Origin: Arenivirga flava
Lineage (GTDB): Bacteria > Actinomycetota > Actinomycetes > Actinomycetales > Microbacteriaceae
Direction: 5' to 3'
Assembly (NCBI RefSeq): GCF_030161575.1
Contig: NZ_BSUL01000001.1
Location: forward strand, 3,019,809 to 3,083,808
DNA: 64,000 bases
A model generated the notes under the pieces. It was not told the origin of the DNA and made no database searches. It was given only the letters and a program-made list of their open reading frames with translations. Position numbers and translations under genes: made by a program. Below, piece after piece: positions 7,909 to 16,426 of this stretch. How positions within the stretch are numbered: the stretch's first letter is position 1; each line of letters starts with the position of its first letter.

Positions 7909-9066
7909 GTGGCGTCGTGGGATGAGCTGACCGGGCAGGACCAGGCGGTCGCGACCCTGCGGGCCGCGGCCGAGGCCGCGCTGAGCGCTGAGGGCGGCGC
8001 CGCGATGAGCCACGCCTGGCTGCTCACCGGGCCGCCGGGTTCCGGCCGTTCCAACCTCGCGTTCGCGTTCGCCACGGCGCTGCTCGGCGGCGACCGCGAC
8101 CCGAACGTCGCGCAGCAGGTTCGCGCGCGCAGCCACCCCGACCTCGAGGTGCTGACGACCTCGGGTGTGATCATCCCGATCGAGGCGGCCCGCAAGGCCG
8201 TGAAGCGCTCGTACTACGCGCCGTCGGTGTCGCCCTACCGGGTCATCGTTGTCGAGGACGCCGACCGCATGAGCGAGCACTCGTCGAACACCATGCTCAA
8301 GGCCATCGAGGAGCCGCCGGAGCGCACCGTCTGGATCCTCTGCGCGCCGAGCGAGGCCGATCTGCTGCCCACCATCCGCAGTCGCGCGCGCAGCCTGCGC
8401 CTCACCGTGCCCTCGGTCGCCGACGTGGCGGCGCTGCTCGTGCGCCGCGACGGGGTCGATCCGCAGCTCGCCGAGCGCGCCGCGCGCGAGGCGCAGAGCC
8501 ATGTGGGCATGGCGCACCGGCTCGCCACCGACGAGGAGGCGCGGCGGCGCCGGGCGCACACGCTCGACCTGGCCCTGGGCATCCGCTCGGTCGGTGATGT
8601 GATGACGACCGCCGCCGCGTACCACGACATCGCGAACGAGGACGGCAAGGCGATGAACGAGGAGCGCGACGCCCGCGAGCGGGCCGCCGCGCTGCGCTCG
8701 CTCGGCGTCGAGCCGGGTGGCACGGTGCCGCCGAAGCTGCGCGGCGCCCTGCGCGAGCTCGAGGAGGAGCAGAAGCGGCGCTCACGGCGCGGGCTCCGCG
8801 ACGGGCTCGACCGCATCCTGGTCGACCTGCTCTCGCTCTACCGCGACGTGCTGCTGCGACAGCTGGGGGCGCCCGCCGAGCTGGTCAACGAGGCGCTGCG
8901 CGATCGGATCGAGGACGTGGCGCGCCACACCGCGCCCGCCACCACGCTCGCCGTGCTCGACGGGATCGCGGAGGCGCGCACGCGCATCGAGGCGAACGTC
9001 GCGCCGCTGCTGGCGCTCGAGTCGATGCTGGTGACGGTCGCGATCGGGGCGCCGGCGCCGCGCTGA
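7909..9066 (+). CDS. holB: DNA polymerase III subunit delta'
   Basis: 385 residues, a clamp-loader subunit of the AAA+ family. The N-terminus (WDELTGQDQAVATL) and a P-loop-like GPPGSGRSN are followed by HPDLEVL, VIVVEDADRMSEHSSNTMLKAIEEPP and TIRSRARSL. Two features are unusual for delta': the zinc-module cysteines normally found before HPD are absent, and the SRC sensor motif reads SRA. Lys-to-Arg in the P-loop fits a subunit that does not hydrolyse ATP. TAGCCT (7897-7902) six bases before the GTG suggests a leaderless transcript separate from tmk. The C-terminal DNA pol III domain is helical and charged. The call is firm given its place after topA-tmk. Confidence 0.92.
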   Translation: MASWDELTGQDQAVATLRAAAEAALSAEGGAAMSHAWLLTGPPGSGRSNLAFAFATALLGGDRDPNVAQQVRARSHPDLEVLTTSGVIIPIEAARKAVKRSYYAPSVSPYRVIVVEDADRMSEHSSNTMLKAIEEPPERTVWILCAPSEADLLPTIRSRARSLRLTVPSVADVAALLVRRDGVDPQLAERAAREAQSHVGMAHRLATDEEARRRRAHTLDLALGIRSVGDVMTTAAAYHDIANEDGKAMNEERDARERAAALRSLGVEPGGTVPPKLRGALRELEEEQKRRSRRGLRDGLDRILVDLLSLYRDVLLRQLGAPAELVNEALRDRIEDVARHTAPATTLAVLDGIAEARTRIEANVAPLLALESMLVTVAIGAPAPR

Positions 9067-9133
9067 CCGATCGACGACGCATCAGACCTCCGCATGCGAG
9101 CGGATGCGCGGAGCGCGGCGGTGACAGTGCGGG

Positions 9134-9149
9134 ACTGCATCATTGCAGT
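9134..9149. promoter_or_regulatory. Palindrome, probable autoregulatory TetR operator
   Basis: ACTGCATCATTGCAGT is a perfect 6+4+6 dyad, 18 bases before the ATG of the TetR-family gene at 9168, so a bound repressor would sit on that gene's promoter. A related half-site string (GCAGTGCGTGCA) continues to its right. Confidence 0.6.
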
Positions 9150-9167
9150 GCGTGCAAGAATGAGGGC

Positions 9168-9785
9168 ATGCACCCCGAACCACTCGGCCTGCGCGAGCGC
9201 AAGCGCCGGGCCACCCGACGAGCCATCCAGCTCGCCGCCCTCCAGCTGGTCGACGAGCGCGGCGCCGACGCCGTGACCGTCGAGGACATCGCCGAGCGCG
9301 CGGACATCTCGCCGCGCACCTTTTTCAACTACTTCGGCACGAAGGAGGGGCCGATCATCGGCGACCTGCCGAGCCTGCCCGACGACGCAGTCGTCACCGA
9401 CGTGCTCGAACGCGGACCGCTGTGGGACGGCATCCGCGACCTCCTCATCGCGGCGACCGAGCAGAGCGTCTCCGACATTGAGCTCATGCAGCTGCGCCGC
9501 TCCGTGCTCGCCCGCTACCCGCACTACTTCGCCCTGCGGATGGGGGCGATGCACGAGGTCGAGGAGACGTTCACGGCGCAGCTCGAGCAGCGGTTCCGCG
9601 CCGACGGGCTCGACGACGAGCAGGCGCACTCGCGCGCGGCGCTCTGCACGCTGCTGGCGCTCGGCGCCGTCCGGCACGCCTGGAAGGTGTGGGCCGAGCA
9701 CGAGGGCGCCGAGCCGCTCGTCGAGCACATCACCGCCAGCTTCGCCTCGGCGCCGAGCATCGTGGTGCAGCAGCACGCCTCCTGA
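9168..9785 (+). CDS. TetR/AcrR-family transcriptional regulator
   Basis: 205 residues. The N-terminal helix-turn-helix is typical: RATRRAIQLAALQLVDERG, then VTVEDIAERADISPRTFFNY with FGTKEGPI. The C-terminal ligand domain is helical and resembles the AcrR-like C-terminal domain common in actinobacteria (LMQLRRSVLARYPHYFALR). No transporter or enzyme lies beside it in a divergent arrangement, so its target cannot be read from context. A palindrome just upstream suggests autoregulation. The palindrome at 1120-1142 has a different sequence and need not be its site. Confidence 0.92.
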   Translation: MHPEPLGLRERKRRATRRAIQLAALQLVDERGADAVTVEDIAERADISPRTFFNYFGTKEGPIIGDLPSLPDDAVVTDVLERGPLWDGIRDLLIAATEQSVSDIELMQLRRSVLARYPHYFALRMGAMHEVEETFTAQLEQRFRADGLDDEQAHSRAALCTLLALGAVRHAWKVWAEHEGAEPLVEHITASFASAPSIVVQQHAS

Positions 9786-9828
9786 TCCGCTACGATGATC
9801 ACTTGTGTCCGGCGCTCGCGCAGGCCAC

Positions 9829-9901
9829 GCCGCCTTAGCTCAGTCGGCAGAGCATCTCACTCGTAATGAGAAGGTCGTGGGTTCGATTCCCACAGGCGGC
9901 T
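9829..9901 (+). tRNA. tRNA-Thr (anticodon CGU)
   Basis: A 73-nt cloverleaf: the acceptor GCCGCCT pairs with AGGCGGC, the anticodon stem TCTCA/TGAGA closes the loop CTCGTAA (anticodon CGT at 9862-9864), and the T arm is GTGGG-TTCGATT-CCCAC. The discriminator is T and CCA is not encoded. TACGAT at 9791-9796 is a fitting -10 box about 33 bases upstream. Confidence 0.97.
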
Positions 9902-9978
9902 CCCCAGCCCCGTCCTCCGGTCACCGGAGATGACGTCCCGCATCCGCTCCCCAGCGCGACCGGCCTAGCCTGGTGGGC

Positions 9979-10986
9979 ATGACCCTGCGCATCGCGGACC
10001 GGCCGACCGTCTACATCCTCCACGAGAACGCCGAGTGGCTGCCGCCGTTCACCCGCGCGCTCGACGAGGCGGGCGTGCCGTGGATCGACTGGGAGCTCTC
10101 CTCCGGCTCGATCGATCTCACGCAGGCACCGCCGGAAGGCGTCTTCTGGTCGCGGCTCAGCGCATCCTCCCCGTCGCGCGGCCACGCGCACGCCAAGGAG
10201 GTGGCCCGCTCGGTGCTGCGCTGGCTCGAGGCCGCCGGCCGTCGCGTGATCAACGGCAGCGGCGTGGTCGAGTTCGAGGTGAGCAAGGTCGCGCAGTACA
10301 CGGCGCTCGCCGCCGAGGGTTTCGACGTGCCGCGCACGATCGCCGTGTTCGGACGGGATGAGCTGGTCGAGCGGGCGCGCACGCTGCCGACCCCGTTCAT
10401 CACGAAGCACAACCAGGGCGGCAAGGGCATCGGCGTGCGCCGCTTCGACAGCCAGGACGACTTCGCGGCCTATGCCAGCAGCGATGGCTTCGAGGAGCCG
10501 GTCGACGGCGTCACGCTGCTGCAGGAGCACCTGCTCGCCGCGGAGCCCTTCGTGACCCGCGCCGAGTTCATCGGCGGGCGCTTCGTCTACGCGGTGCGCG
10601 TCGACACCTCGGGCGGCAGCTTCGAGCTCTGCCCGGCCGAGGCCTGCGCGGTGCCGCCGACGGGTCTCTCGCCCGCGGTCTGCGACGTGCCGGATGCGCA
10701 GGGCGGGTTGCCGGCGCCGGCTCCGCTGTTCACGGAGCGCACGGAGATCACGGCGGCGCATCCGCTCATCGTGCGGCTCGAGGCGTTCCTCGCGGCGCGG
10801 GGCATCGAGATCGCCGGCGTCGAGTTCTTCGAGACGGTTGATGGCAGGGTCGTGCCGTACGACGTCAACACGAACACGAACTACAGCCCCGACGTCGAGG
10901 CCGCGAACGGGCATCGCGCGGCGCGGGCGATCAGCGAGCTCCTCGCGCGCGAGCTGACCGAGCGCTACGCACCGGCCGCCGTGTGA
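9979..10986 (+). CDS. ATP-grasp (RimK-like) carboxylate ligase
   Basis: 335 residues. The pattern PFITKHNQGGKGIGVRRF is the ATP-grasp B-domain glycine loop. VTLLQEHL, EFIGGRFVYAVRV and the metal-binding end GVEFFETVDGRVVPYDVNTNTNY complete the fold in order. Such enzymes join a carboxylate to an amine via an acyl-phosphate (RimK, LysX and relatives). The substrate cannot be told from the sequence, and no peptide-precursor or amino-acid gene lies beside it. TAGCCT (9966-9971) is seven bases before ATG 9979, which favours this start over the GTG six bases earlier. Confidence 0.85.
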   Translation: MTLRIADRPTVYILHENAEWLPPFTRALDEAGVPWIDWELSSGSIDLTQAPPEGVFWSRLSASSPSRGHAHAKEVARSVLRWLEAAGRRVINGSGVVEFEVSKVAQYTALAAEGFDVPRTIAVFGRDELVERARTLPTPFITKHNQGGKGIGVRRFDSQDDFAAYASSDGFEEPVDGVTLLQEHLLAAEPFVTRAEFIGGRFVYAVRVDTSGGSFELCPAEACAVPPTGLSPAVCDVPDAQGGLPAPAPLFTERTEITAAHPLIVRLEAFLAARGIEIAGVEFFETVDGRVVPYDVNTNTNYSPDVEAANGHRAARAISELLARELTERYAPAAV

Positions 10987-11147
10987 CGGTGCGGTGCCGG
11001 TTCCTGCGGACATGACGCGTCGGTCGCCGTACGACCGCTCAGCGGTGCCGGTATCCGCGGACGGGATGCCGTCGAACCGCCTGGACTGGCACCTCCAGCG
11101 GGTCCGCGGGCGCGGATAGCCTGGAACCGGACCACCCAGGAGGAGCG

Positions 11148-12527
11148 ATGCCCCAGCCCCTGACCGACCTCGTCGCCGCCGTCGGCGCCGACGCCGTCCT
11201 CACCGGCGATGCGACCCTGCCGTACCGGCGCGACCACGCCGACGGCACGCCGGTGGGCGATCCGCTCGCGGTGGCGCTGCCCAGCAGCACCGAGGAGGTC
11301 GCCGCCGTCGTGCGCATCTGCGCCGAGCACGCCCTGACGATGGTGCCGCAGGGAGCCCGCTCGGGCCTCGCCGGTGGGGCGAACGCGATCGACGGGGCGG
11401 TGCTGATCTGCCTCGAGCGGATGCGCCGCGTGCTGGAGCTGGACGCCGTCGACCAGGTCGCGCGCGTGGAGGCCGGCGTGCTGACCATCGACCTCGCGCG
11501 CGCCGCGACGGACGCCGGGCTCTTCTACCCGCCGGACCCGGGCTCTTGGGAGATCAGCACGATCGGCGGCAACATCGCCACGAACGCCGGCGGCATGCGC
11601 TGCCTCAAGTACGGGGTGACCCGCGACTTCGTGCGCGAGCTCACCGCGGTGCTCGCCGATGGCGAGATCGTGCGGGTCGGGCACCGCACCGTGAAGGGCG
11701 TCGCCGGGCTCGACCTCGTCGGGCTGCTGGTCGGCTCGGAGGGCACGCTCGGCATCGTCACCGAGGCGACCGTGGCCCTGCTGCCGGCACCCGCGCCCTC
11801 CGCCGGGCTCTCGGCCGCCTTCCCGAGCGCTGCGGCGGCGCTCGCCGCGGCCGACGCCCTCGTCGCCGACGCGCGCCGGCCCAGCGTGCTCGAGTTCCTC
11901 GACGCCGGATGCATCGCCGCCATCGACGCCCTCATCGCCCGCGGCGACGCCCCCGGTCCCCGGCTGCCCGTCGCCGAGGCGCTGCTGCTGGTGCAGTCGG
12001 ATGCGGCGGATGCGGTCGGCGACGTGCGCCACTACGCCGCGATCGCCGCGGCCCACGGCGCCACCCTCGTCGAGACGGCCGACGACCCGGAGCGGGTGGA
12101 CGCGCTCATGGACGTGCGCCGCCTGCTGCATCCGGCCCTGCGCGCGATCCGCGGGGCGAGCCTCAACGAGGACGTCTCGGTGCCGCGCTCGCAGCTGCCC
12201 GCGCTGCTCGAGGGCATCGCGGCGCTGGGGGAGGAGCTGGGCATCACGATCGTGACCGGCGGGCACCTCGGCGACGGCAACCTGCATCCGACCGTCGCCT
12301 ACGACGCCGACGACCCGGCGGACGTCGCGCGCGCCACCCGCGCGTATCTCGCCGTGATCGAGCTCGCGCTGCGCCTCGGCGGCACCGCGAGCGGCGAGCA
12401 CGGCATCGGCAGCCTCAAGCTGCCCGCCATCGGCGCCGAGCTCGGACCGCGGGTGCACGAGGCGCAGCGGGCGATCAAGCGCGCGCTCGACCCGCGCGGG
12501 CTGCTGAATCCGGGGCGCAAGTACTGA
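11148..12527 (+). CDS. FAD-linked oxidase, GlcD/D-lactate dehydrogenase type
   Basis: 459 residues. The PCMH-type FAD domain (about 38-180) shows VPQGARSGLAGGANAI and STIGGNIATNAGGMRCLKYG. The C-terminal FAD-oxidase domain shows TGGHLGDGNLHPTV and GTASGEHGIGSLK, whose histidines bind the active-site metal. Enzymes of this group oxidise D-2-hydroxy acids such as glycolate or D-lactate to 2-oxo acids and pass the electrons to quinone or another carrier. There is no glcE/glcF beside it, so the acceptor is unknown. A strong AGGAGGAGCG ribosome site supports ATG 11148. The 160 bases upstream contain two imperfect copies (10991 and 11042) of a roughly 24-bp GC-rich repeat. Confidence 0.9.
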   Translation: MPQPLTDLVAAVGADAVLTGDATLPYRRDHADGTPVGDPLAVALPSSTEEVAAVVRICAEHALTMVPQGARSGLAGGANAIDGAVLICLERMRRVLELDAVDQVARVEAGVLTIDLARAATDAGLFYPPDPGSWEISTIGGNIATNAGGMRCLKYGVTRDFVRELTAVLADGEIVRVGHRTVKGVAGLDLVGLLVGSEGTLGIVTEATVALLPAPAPSAGLSAAFPSAAAALAAADALVADARRPSVLEFLDAGCIAAIDALIARGDAPGPRLPVAEALLLVQSDAADAVGDVRHYAAIAAAHGATLVETADDPERVDALMDVRRLLHPALRAIRGASLNEDVSVPRSQLPALLEGIAALGEELGITIVTGGHLGDGNLHPTVAYDADDPADVARATRAYLAVIELALRLGGTASGEHGIGSLKLPAIGAELGPRVHEAQRAIKRALDPRGLLNPGRKY

Positions 12528-12595
12528 CGCGGGGCTGACGCCCTTCATCCGCTCGTCCGACGCGAGGGCGGCGATGCCCCGGCCAGGCTCGGAGC

Positions 12596-13453
12596 ATGCA
12601 CCCCCGAGGCCTGACCCCCGTCGAAGCGCGCATCGACCGGGCGGCCCGCCGGCTGCTCGACCGCAGCGGGCAGCGGCGCAGCGAGGCCCGCCGGCGGTGG
12701 GTGGAGTTCCTGGTGTTCGGCGCCAAGCAGGCCTGGGCCTGCGTCTTCGGCGGCGCGCTGATCGTGCTGATCCTGCTCTCGCGGCTCGTCTACCCGGCGG
12801 ATGCTCCGATCGCCCGCGACGACGCCCTCACGATCGCCGCGGTGCTCGTGCAGGTGCTCATGCTCGCGTTCCGCCTCGAGTCGTGGCGCGAGTTCCGCGT
12901 CATCCTGCTCTTCCACGTCGTCGGCACGGTGATGGAGCTGTTCAAGACCGACGTCGGCTCGTGGACCTACGACGGCGAGGGGCTGCTGCGCATCGGCGGG
13001 GTGCCGCTGTTCAGCGGCTTCATGTACGCGGCGATCGGCTCGTACCTCGTGCGCGTGCACAACCTCTTCGACCTGCGCTTCGCCCACTACCCGCGCCGCT
13101 GGCTCACCGCGCTCGTCGCGGGCGGCATCTACGTCAACTTCTTCAGCCACCACTGGCTGCCGGACGCCCGCTGGGTGCTGCTCGCGCTGGTCGTGCTGCT
13201 CTACGCGCGCACGGTCATGCACGTGCGCATCCACGAGACGGTGCTGCAGATGCCGGTGCTCGTCGCCTTCGGGCTCGTCGCGCTGTTCATCTGGATCGCC
13301 GAGAACGTCGGCACCTGGGCCGGTGCGTGGCGCTACCCGTCGCAGCTCGACGGCTGGCACCTGGTCGGGCCCGAGAAGTTCGTCTCCTGGTACCTGCTCA
13401 TGCTGATCTCGGTGGTGCTCGTGACGTGGGTGTACCGGCCGCGGGCGCCGTGA
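12596..13453 (+). CDS. DUF817-family integral membrane protein
   Basis: 285 residues with seven or so hydrophobic segments and the DUF817 signatures FLVFGAKQAWACVFGG, LFHVVGTVMELFKT, GSWTYDGEG, FSGFMYAAIGSY, YVNFFSHHWLPD and ENVGTWAGAWRYP. The function of the family is unknown; conserved His, Asp and Trp residues at the membrane surface hint at a cofactor or metal site. It stands alone and converges on the lipoprotein gene, with two bases between the stop codons. Confidence 0.88.
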   Translation: MHPRGLTPVEARIDRAARRLLDRSGQRRSEARRRWVEFLVFGAKQAWACVFGGALIVLILLSRLVYPADAPIARDDALTIAAVLVQVLMLAFRLESWREFRVILLFHVVGTVMELFKTDVGSWTYDGEGLLRIGGVPLFSGFMYAAIGSYLVRVHNLFDLRFAHYPRRWLTALVAGGIYVNFFSHHWLPDARWVLLALVVLLYARTVMHVRIHETVLQMPVLVAFGLVALFIWIAENVGTWAGAWRYPSQLDGWHLVGPEKFVSWYLLMLISVVLVTWVYRPRAP

Positions 13454-13455
13454 GC

Positions 13456-13908
13456 TCAGTCCAGCGTCAGGTCCGCCGCGACCGTGCCGTCATCGGCTCG
13501 GAGCGCGATGCCGAGCGGGCGACCGTCCGCGCCCTCGGGCAGCTCGATCGTCTGCGTCGTCGGCGCCATGTCCATCGTGCACATGCCGTCGCTCGGCGGC
13601 GCCAGCTGCAGCGTGACGCGGTCGGGAGCGTCGAGCAGCACCTCGGCGACCTCGGCCGGGCAGCTGGAGCTGCCGTAGGTCGTGAGCTCGAAGCTCGCGC
13701 CCTCCTCGAGCCAGGCGACGCTCGGCTCGAAGTCGTCCACGGGAGCGCTCGTCTCCGGGGCGGGCGCCGTCTCGGCCGGTGCGGTCTCCTCCGGGTTCCC
13801 GTCGAGCGAACCGCCCGCTCCGCCGCCGCTCGCGCAGCCGGTGACCAGCAGTGCCACCGAAGCCGCCGCGATCATGGCCGCCCGCATCCGTCCCGTCGTG
13901 ATGTCCAT
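13456..13908 (-). CDS. Small secreted lipoprotein, function unknown
   Basis: 150 residues. The signal peptide has a short basic start and a hydrophobic core, and ends in the lipobox LVTGC with Cys25 as the lipidation site. A flexible Gly/Pro/Glu/Ala linker (about 26-60) precedes a small domain with two cysteines (SSSCPAEVAEVLL, DGMCTMDMAP), probably disulfide-bonded outside the cell. I see no known domain. A -10-like TAGCGT seven bases before the ATG supports start 13908 over the ATG at 13935. The protein probably sits on the outer face of the membrane. Confidence 0.75.
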   Translation of the reverse strand: MDITTGRMRAAMIAAASVALLVTGCASGGGAGGSLDGNPEETAPAETAPAPETSAPVDDFEPSVAWLEEGASFELTTYGSSSCPAEVAEVLLDAPDRVTLQLAPPSDGMCTMDMAPTTQTIELPEGADGRPLGIALRADDGTVAADLTLD

Positions 13909-14072
13909 GCTCTCGACGCTAACGAGCGGATGCACGGAGCGCAGCCCAACGTTCCGCCCGCCTCGCGCGTCGGCGCTGCGGGCATCCGGTACCCGGCGCC
14001 CGCGGCCTGCCCCGGCCCCGCGCCGCCCCGCCGTCCGCCGTGCTGTGGTCGCTCCGCTCTCTCCATCTCCTC

Positions 14073-14160
14073 GATCCCGAATGACGGAGTTCGCCGGGAG
14101 CGGAGGTCGGCACGGGCCGAACGCTCGGTGCTGCGCCGTCAGACTCCGTCATTCGGGATC
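14073..14160. repeat. Long inverted repeat, 18-bp perfect arms
   Basis: The arm GATCCCGAATGACGGAGT (14073-14090) recurs as its exact reverse complement at 14143-14160, with a GC-rich 52-base spacer. It is followed by tandem GGGATC copies (14157-14175). It lies in the 450-base gene-free gap between the lipoprotein start (13908) and the dapD stop (14361). It could be a transcript end structure or a REP-like element. Confidence 0.75.
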
Positions 14161-14218
14161 GGGATCGGGATCGGTCTCGGCGGTCGCGAGACGTCGGAAG
14201 AGGCGAGGTGAGGGGCAG

Positions 14219-14340
14219 GTCCGCAGCGCCAGTCCGCCGGGACGTCGGAGGGACGGGCCCGCAGCGCGAGGGTGTCGGTCGGAGGGGCTGCCCGCAGCGC
14301 CACGGCGTCCGGACGACGGAAGGGGCCGGCCCGCAGACCG
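14219..14340. repeat. Degenerate tandem repeats in an intergenic gap
   Basis: The block GCCCGCAG with diverging flanks recurs at 14219 (as GTCCGCAG), 14257, 14290 and 14329, spaced 33-39 bases apart. No open frame fits it. Together with the inverted repeat at 14073-14160 it fills most of the gap downstream of dapD. Confidence 0.5.
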
Positions 14341-14360
14341 ACCCCCTCCCGTGCGCGTGC

Positions 14361-15302
14361 CTACGCGTGCAGCGCCGCGTTGAGCTCGACGCCCTTGCCG
14401 TCGCGGGGCAGCACCTCGACGGCGCCGGTGACGCTGTTGCGGCGGAAGAGCAGGTTCGGCACGCCGTTCAACTCGCGCGCCTTCACGGTGCGCTGCTCGC
14501 CGCCGAGCACGACCACCTTGGTGCCCGCCGTCACGTACAGACCGGCCTCGACGACCGTGTCGTCGCCGATCGAGATGCCGATGCCGCTGTTGGCGCCGAG
14601 CAGGGCGCGCTCGCCGATGACGACGCGCTCTTTGCCGCCGCCGGAGAGGGTGCCCATGATCGACGCGCCGCCGCCGATGTCGCTGCCGTCGCCGACGACG
14701 ACGCCCTGCGAGATGCGGCCCTCGACCATGGAGGTGCCGAGCGTGCCGGCGTTGAAGTTGACGAAGCCCTCGTGCATGACCGTGGTGCCCGGCGCGAGGT
14801 GGGCGCCGAGGCGCACCCGCGACGCGTCGGCGATGCGCACCTTCGGCGGCACCACGTAGTCGAGCAGGCGCGGGAACTTGTCGGCGCCGTACGCCTGGAT
14901 GCCGTGGCGCAGCAGCACGGGCGCGAGGCGCGCGAAGGCGTCGGGGTGCACGGGGCCGGCGTTGGTGAAGACGACGATCGGCAGATGGCCGAAGATCCCG
15001 TCCAGGTTGAGCGAGTTCGGGGCCGCGAGCAGGTGGCTCAGCAGGTGCAGCCGCAGGTAGGCGTCGGGGGTCGACGCGGGCGCCTCGTCGAGGTCGATGG
15101 CCACGAGCACGGCCTCGACCGTCACGTCGCGGCGCTCGTCGCGGCCGAGCAGACCGGCGTGCTCGGCGGGCAGGTCGGGAGCGGATGCGGGCGCGTCGCC
15201 GAGCGCGGGAGCGGCGAAGTACGTGTCGAGGATCGTGCCGTCGGCGGCGATGGTGGCGAGGCCGTGGCCCCAGGCGCGGCGGGAGGAGGTGGGGTTGCTC
15301 AT
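14361..15302 (-). CDS. dapD: Tetrahydrodipicolinate N-succinyltransferase
   Basis: 313 residues, the actinobacterial form of DapD. It transfers succinyl from succinyl-CoA to tetrahydrodipicolinate in the lysine/diaminopimelate pathway. The N-terminal part (AWGHGLATIAADGTILDTYF) precedes a left-handed beta-helix built of hexapeptide turns (PPKVRIADASRVRLGAHLAP, GTLGTSMVEGRISQGVVVGD, GGGASIMGTLSGGG). The C-terminal region KARELNGVPNLLFRRNSVTG is conserved. It is divergent from dapE, the enzyme acting later in the same pathway, with 47 bases between the starts. Confidence 0.96.
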   Translation of the reverse strand: MSNPTSSRRAWGHGLATIAADGTILDTYFAAPALGDAPASAPDLPAEHAGLLGRDERRDVTVEAVLVAIDLDEAPASTPDAYLRLHLLSHLLAAPNSLNLDGIFGHLPIVVFTNAGPVHPDAFARLAPVLLRHGIQAYGADKFPRLLDYVVPPKVRIADASRVRLGAHLAPGTTVMHEGFVNFNAGTLGTSMVEGRISQGVVVGDGSDIGGGASIMGTLSGGGKERVVIGERALLGANSGIGISIGDDTVVEAGLYVTAGTKVVVLGGEQRTVKARELNGVPNLLFRRNSVTGAVEVLPRDGKGVELNAALHA

Positions 15303-15349
15303 GATGCCGCCAAGCCTAGCGACGGCACCTCGCGGATAGGGTTGCAGCC

Positions 15350-16426
15350 ATGCCTTCGCTCGACGTCACCGCCTCCTCCATCGAACTCACCCGGCAGCTC
15401 TGCGACATCGAATCGGTCTCCGGCGACGAGAAGGCCGTAGCGGATGCGATCGAGGCCGCCCTCGCCGGCGCGGCCCACCTTGAGGTGGTGCGCGACGGCG
15501 ACGCGATCGTCGCCCGCACGAACCTGGGTCGGGCGCAGCGCGTCGTGATCGCCGGGCACATCGACACGGTGCCGCTCAACGACAATCTGCCGACCCGCTT
15601 CGAGACCGTCGACGACGTGGAGGTGCTCTGGGGTCGCGGCACCGTCGACATGAAGGCCGGCAGCGCCGTGCACCTCAAGCTGGCGGTCGAGCTGACGGAG
15701 CCGAGCGTCGACGTGACCTGGGTCTGGTACGACCACGAGGAGGTGGCGGATGCGCTGAACGGCCTGGGCCGCCTCGTGCGCAACCGCCCGGAGCTGCTGA
15801 CCGGCGATCTCGCGATCCTCGGCGAGCCGACGGACAACGGCATCGAGGGCGGCTGCAACGGCAACCTGCGCGTCGCGCTGACGACCAGGGGTCAGCGCGC
15901 CCATTCCGCCCGCGCCTGGATGGGATCGAACGCGATCCACAAGGCCGGCGCCATCCTGCAGACCCTCGCCGCCTTCCAGCCGGAGGACGTCGAGGTCGAC
16001 GGCCTCGTCTACAAGGAGGGACTCAACGCGGTCGGCGTCACCGGCGGCGTGGCCGGCAACGTGATCCCGGACGAGTGCGTGGTGACGGTCAACTTCCGCT
16101 TCGCACCGAGCCGCAGCCCCGAGCAGGCGGTCGAGTACGTGCGCGCCCTCTTCCCCGGCGTGGAGCTCGAGGTGCTCGACCTCGCCGCCGGAGCGCGCCC
16201 GGGCTTCGACAGCGCCATGTCGCAGGAGCTGCTGGCGGCGGTCGGCGGCGAGCCGCGCGCCAAGTTCGGCTGGACCGACGTCGCCCGTTTCTCCGCCCTC
16301 GGCGTGCCCGCCATCAACTACGGCCCCGGCGACCCGACCCTCGCGCACAAGGATGACGAGCGGGTGCCGGTCGCGCAGATCCCCGAGTTCGAGCGCGGTC
16401 TGCGCGCGTGGCTGACGCGCGGCTGA
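15350..16426 (+). CDS. dapE: Succinyl-diaminopimelate desuccinylase
   Basis: 358 residues, M20 metallopeptidase family. It removes succinate to give LL-diaminopimelate for lysine and cell-wall cross-links. Metal ligands are visible in order: His in GHIDTVPLN, the bridging Asp in GTVDMKAGSAVH, the Glu-Glu pair in DHEEVADALN, and His in TLAHKDDERVP. FGWTDVARFSALGVPAINYGPG is the family's C-terminal signature. The dimerisation lid lies between. TAGGGT seven bases before the ATG suggests a leaderless mRNA. The gene is paired divergently with dapD. Confidence 0.96.
   Translation: MPSLDVTASSIELTRQLCDIESVSGDEKAVADAIEAALAGAAHLEVVRDGDAIVARTNLGRAQRVVIAGHIDTVPLNDNLPTRFETVDDVEVLWGRGTVDMKAGSAVHLKLAVELTEPSVDVTWVWYDHEEVADALNGLGRLVRNRPELLTGDLAILGEPTDNGIEGGCNGNLRVALTTRGQRAHSARAWMGSNAIHKAGAILQTLAAFQPEDVEVDGLVYKEGLNAVGVTGGVAGNVIPDECVVTVNFRFAPSRSPEQAVEYVRALFPGVELEVLDLAAGARPGFDSAMSQELLAAVGGEPRAKFGWTDVARFSALGVPAINYGPGDPTLAHKDDERVPVAQIPEFERGLRAWLTRG

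Noticed and set aside
9835-11013. A long minus-strand frame ending in CGNRTHDLLITSEMLCRLS
   Set aside because: This is the familiar false protein produced by reading antisense through a tRNA gene; the plus strand has tRNA-Thr and a clear ATP-grasp gene.
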